Source: Clostridia bacterium (lineage in GTDB: Bacteria; Bacillota; Peptococcia; Peptococcales; BICA1-8). Taken from it: a DNA stretch of 34,114 nucleotides. Positions 32,015-34,114 of the stretch are shown one piece after another. The DNA lies in contig JAAZJU010000059.1 in NCBI GenBank assembly GCA_012800195.1, positions 1 to 34,114 of the forward strand, in the 5' to 3' direction. The stretch's first letter is position 1, and each line of letters starts with the position of its first letter. The translations under genes were made by a program, and so were the position numbers. Below the pieces are notes generated by a model. The model worked only from the letters and a program-made list of their open reading frames with translations, was not told where the DNA came from and did no database searches.

Positions 32015-32018
32015 TGTA

Positions 32019-32027
32019 TGCTATAAT
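32019..32027 (+). promoter_or_regulatory. Extended -10 promoter of the plus-strand permease
   Basis: TGCTATAAT (extended -10, TATAAT at 32022-32027) has no good -35 hexamer at the proper distance. It lies next to and back-to-back with the hpt promoter, so polymerase binding at the two may interfere. The downstream permease start is about 30 nt away. Confidence 0.55.
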
Positions 32028-32058
32028 CGTGGTATATAGAAAAGAGGTTGTGCTTTAA

Positions 32059-33444
32059 ATGTTTAAAACAGACTTGTTTAAAAACTCTAGACAGCTTGTT
32101 CTAATAATCTTTGGATTGATCTATATTCTCTCGGCCTTTATCTATAATATTTTTTTTCTCCCCTTAACAGCATTCTTCATAGTGATTATTCTTATTCAAT
32201 CTTTTCCAGTAGCAAATAAATCTAATCGTAATATCTCCCTAGTTCTTTTAATTATAGGCAGTGCTATGCTTCTTTACTTTAATGCGGACCTTGAACATTG
32301 GGTTAGTGCCCTAGGCTCAAATACCGGTCTAGTGGCTCTATTTATTTCCTTACCTTTCTTAAGTTTTCCCCTAAAATATGAAAATTACCAAAGTTCCCTT
32401 GAAAAATTTTCTCTAAAATATATTAAAAATACCGTTACTTTAGCTAACTTTTCAGCCCTATTGACATTTTTCTTAGCCTCCCTTTTAAATCTAGGGGCAA
32501 TGCAAGTAGTTTATAATTTGCTTTACCAGAAAAAAGCAAGTTTAGATTATGAACGCATTCTTTTCCGTTCTATGTTAAGAGGTAACCTGGCGGCTCTTTT
32601 TTGGTCTCCTAACTATGTTGCAGTAGCTGTAATTATTCATTCCTTAGATATACCCTGGATTAGCATCGTACCCCTTGGATTATCAATATCAATACTTATC
32701 CTCCTTAGTAATTGGTTATTAACTACAATAACAACCATGAAAAAAGAAAATGACTTGGTCAGCGAATTGGAAAAGGCAGTTTTACTAGACCTTACCTCCC
32801 AAGATAAGAAAAATCTTTGGAAGCTAGTAGGTATCTTTAGCCTTTTGATTTCTTTTGTACTTCTTTTAAATATTTTTACTGATTTAAATATTTTAGTGAT
32901 TGTACCTATTGTGGCAATTATTTACCCTCTTGGTCTGGCCATAGTACAAGGGAAGATGGCTATCTATCAAAATGAATTGAAAAATTATTATCAGGTTGGC
33001 CTATTAGATAAAAAAGATGAAATCATTATCTTTGCAGCTGCAGGTTTTTTCGGTAAAGCACTAGAGATAACTGGGATAGGAAAATTAATCCCCACTCTTC
33101 TCCATCTGAATACAATTACTATTCCCTTTTTGGCAATTTTATTAATCATTTGCATCATAGTTCTCTTAGCAGTACTAGGGGTTCACCCTGTGATAACCTG
33201 CGCTACCTTTGCTACTACGGTTAGTGCTCAAACCTTAGGTTTAACAGTGGAGGGTTACGCCATGGTCCTTTTGGCCTCCTTTGGCCTAGCTGTTATGACT
33301 TCACCCTTTTCCGGCACTGCCTTAGTGATGTCTGGTATCTGTAAATATAGTCCTTGGCAAATGGGTCCCCTTTTAAATTCCCGCTATGCCCTAGGTATGG
33401 GAATTATCCTGGCCCTATTCATCCCCTTTATCGGGGGAATCTAA
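32059..33444 (+). CDS. Polytopic membrane protein, ion-transporter-superfamily-like permease
   Basis: I do not recognise the exact family. The 461 residues contain about eleven to twelve hydrophobic segments with short loops. A larger cytoplasmic-looking loop lies in the centre (MKKENDLVSELEKAVLLDLTSQDKKN, near residue 227), giving two halves of roughly equal size. The second half has LGVHPVITCATFATTVSAQ and SPFSGTALVMSG, polar motifs inside membrane segments like the substrate-binding hairpins of anion permeases in the ion transporter superfamily. The first half has WSPNYVAVAV, also polar within the membrane. The ribosome site AGAGG is weak and distant (12 nt). It ends at a bidirectional terminator facing another anion permease. 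The substrate is unknown. Confidence 0.75.
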   Translation: MFKTDLFKNSRQLVLIIFGLIYILSAFIYNIFFLPLTAFFIVIILIQSFPVANKSNRNISLVLLIIGSAMLLYFNADLEHWVSALGSNTGLVALFISLPFLSFPLKYENYQSSLEKFSLKYIKNTVTLANFSALLTFFLASLLNLGAMQVVYNLLYQKKASLDYERILFRSMLRGNLAALFWSPNYVAVAVIIHSLDIPWISIVPLGLSISILILLSNWLLTTITTMKKENDLVSELEKAVLLDLTSQDKKNLWKLVGIFSLLISFVLLLNIFTDLNILVIVPIVAIIYPLGLAIVQGKMAIYQNELKNYYQVGLLDKKDEIIIFAAAGFFGKALEITGIGKLIPTLLHLNTITIPFLAILLIICIIVLLAVLGVHPVITCATFATTVSAQTLGLTVEGYAMVLLASFGLAVMTSPFSGTALVMSGICKYSPWQMGPLLNSRYALGMGIILALFIPFIGGI

Positions 33445-33458
33445 GTTCTAGAATATAA

Positions 33459-33494
33459 AAGGTGTAGATAATATTTTGCTATTATCTACACCTT
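33459..33494. terminator. Bidirectional terminator between convergent permease genes
   Basis: AAGGTGTAGATAATA pairs perfectly with TATTATCTACACCTT (15 bp) around a 6-nt loop. It stands between two convergent genes. On the minus strand AAGG is followed by TTTTATATTC and on the plus strand by ATTTGC, so it works better for the minus-strand gene. Confidence 0.85.
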
Positions 33495-33502
33495 ATTTGC
33501 TC

Positions 33503-34114
33503 TTACCAAAGTCCAAGAACTTTCCACCAAGCTCCACCAATGAACACCCAAATTACGATATGAACTAAAGAAACAAAGAACCCTATTCTCCACCATTCCC
33601 CTTGAGTAACATAGCCAGAACCAAAAAATACTGGCGCAGGTCCTGTACCATAATGGGTAGTGGAAGAGAACAAACTACTGAAGAAAGCCAATACTAAAGC
33701 AGCAAGCATTGCAGGAGCACCGGCAGCAATCATTACAGCTAGGAAAGCAGCATACATGGCACTAACATGGGCTGTATTACTGGCGAAGAAATAGTGACTG
33801 TAATAATAGACAAGAGCTAAGATAACAAAGGCAGTAAGCCAGGACATACCTCCAACAACACTAGCCATAGTTTCACTAAACCAAGGAATCATTCCTAAGG
33901 AATTAAGAAAACTAGCCATCATAACAAGAGCAGCAAACCAACATAAGGTGTCCCAAGCTCCTGTTTCTTTCTTAACATCTTCCCAGGAAAGTACACTGGT
34001 CAACAACAACACTGATAATCCGATTAAGGCAGTGGTAGTGGCATTAATTCCAAGATTTGATCCTAAAATCCATAATGAGAGAATTAGCACAAAGACCAAT
34101 AACATTAGTTTTTC
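33503..34114 (-). CDS. DASS (SLC13-like) anion symporter, 3' part only
   Basis: This gene runs off the right edge of the window, so only about the C-terminal 203 residues are seen. The frame is open through the last base (EKL before the track's Met), so the Met at 34105 is internal. The visible part resembles the second half of divalent anion:sodium symporters (CitT/VcINDY group). It has FFASNTAHVSAMYAAFLAVMIAAGAP with the SNT motif of the second substrate-binding hairpin, GAWDTLCWFAALVMMASFLNSLG, and HYGTGPAPVFFGSGYVTQGEWWRIGF. Likely substrates are C4-dicarboxylates, 2-oxoglutarate or citrate. Its stop lies 9 bp from the shared terminator. Confidence 0.85.
   Translation of the reverse strand, partial: EKLMLLVFVLILSLWILGSNLGINATTTALIGLSVLLLTSVLSWEDVKKETGAWDTLCWFAALVMMASFLNSLGMIPWFSETMASVVGGMSWLTAFVILALVYYYSHYFFASNTAHVSAMYAAFLAVMIAAGAPAMLAALVLAFFSSLFSSTTHYGTGPAPVFFGSGYVTQGEWWRIGFFVSLVHIVIWVFIGGAWWKVLGLW

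Noticed and set aside
1-34114. tRNA, rRNA or insertion sequences
   Set aside because: No tRNA-like T-arm or cloverleaf, no rRNA segments, and no transposase or terminal inverted repeats were recognised by eye.

Overview
The window is AT-rich DNA of a low-GC Gram-positive anaerobe, most likely a Clostridia-class Bacillota. The grounds are Bacillus/Clostridium-type gene families, strong GGAGG ribosome-binding sites, a B. subtilis-like PurBox pair, guanine and cobalamin riboswitches with intrinsic terminators, and a full anaerobic (cbi) corrin operon. I cannot name a genus. Almost every gene lies on the minus strand; the only clear plus-strand gene is a membrane permease at 32059-33444.

Layout, in transcription order on the minus strand. 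(1) Right edge: the 3' part of a DASS/SLC13-type anion permease, converging on the plus-strand permease through a shared bidirectional terminator. (2) 31926-27248: hpt (consensus sigma-A promoter), guaA, a Y-family polymerase/YolD pair and a DUF4125 protein. (3) 27223-25590: a HlyC/CorC-type CBS membrane protein behind a 260-nt leader that has a terminator and several mutually exclusive pairings but matches no riboswitch class I recognise. (4) 25543-16256: a cobalamin riboswitch followed by cbiD-E-T-L-F-G-H-J-X-C-A, tightly overlapped, which takes sirohydrochlorin to cobyrinate a,c-diamide. (5) 16038-14138: a membrane metallophosphoesterase, a YbjQ-family protein and a glyoxalase I. (6) aspA, aspartate ammonia-lyase. 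(7) 12396-6794: a guanine-riboswitch operon of xpt plus a four-gene BMP-type (nupNOPQ-like) nucleoside ABC transporter. (8) 6788-233: PurBox operator, promoter and purS-Q-L-F-M-N.

The genes form one purine theme: de novo synthesis (pur), uptake and salvage (nup, xpt, hpt) and GMP formation (guaA), beside a vitamin B12 block. De novo synthesis appears to be under PurR. Uptake and xanthine/guanine salvage appear to be under a guanine-sensing terminator switch, and B12 synthesis under feedback by B12.

The most striking observations are these. Two of the three triad (class I) glutamine amidotransferases, PurQ and CbiA, have glycine (GGT) where the family has its catalytic cysteine, while GuaA (triad) and PurF (Ntn type) keep theirs. 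The hlyC/corC leader looks like an unassigned cis-regulatory switch. There is also a small palindromic repeat array and a GTGGGCGA repeat at the end of purN. Start codons were revised from the ORF track where the ribosome-binding site clearly pointed to an internal start.
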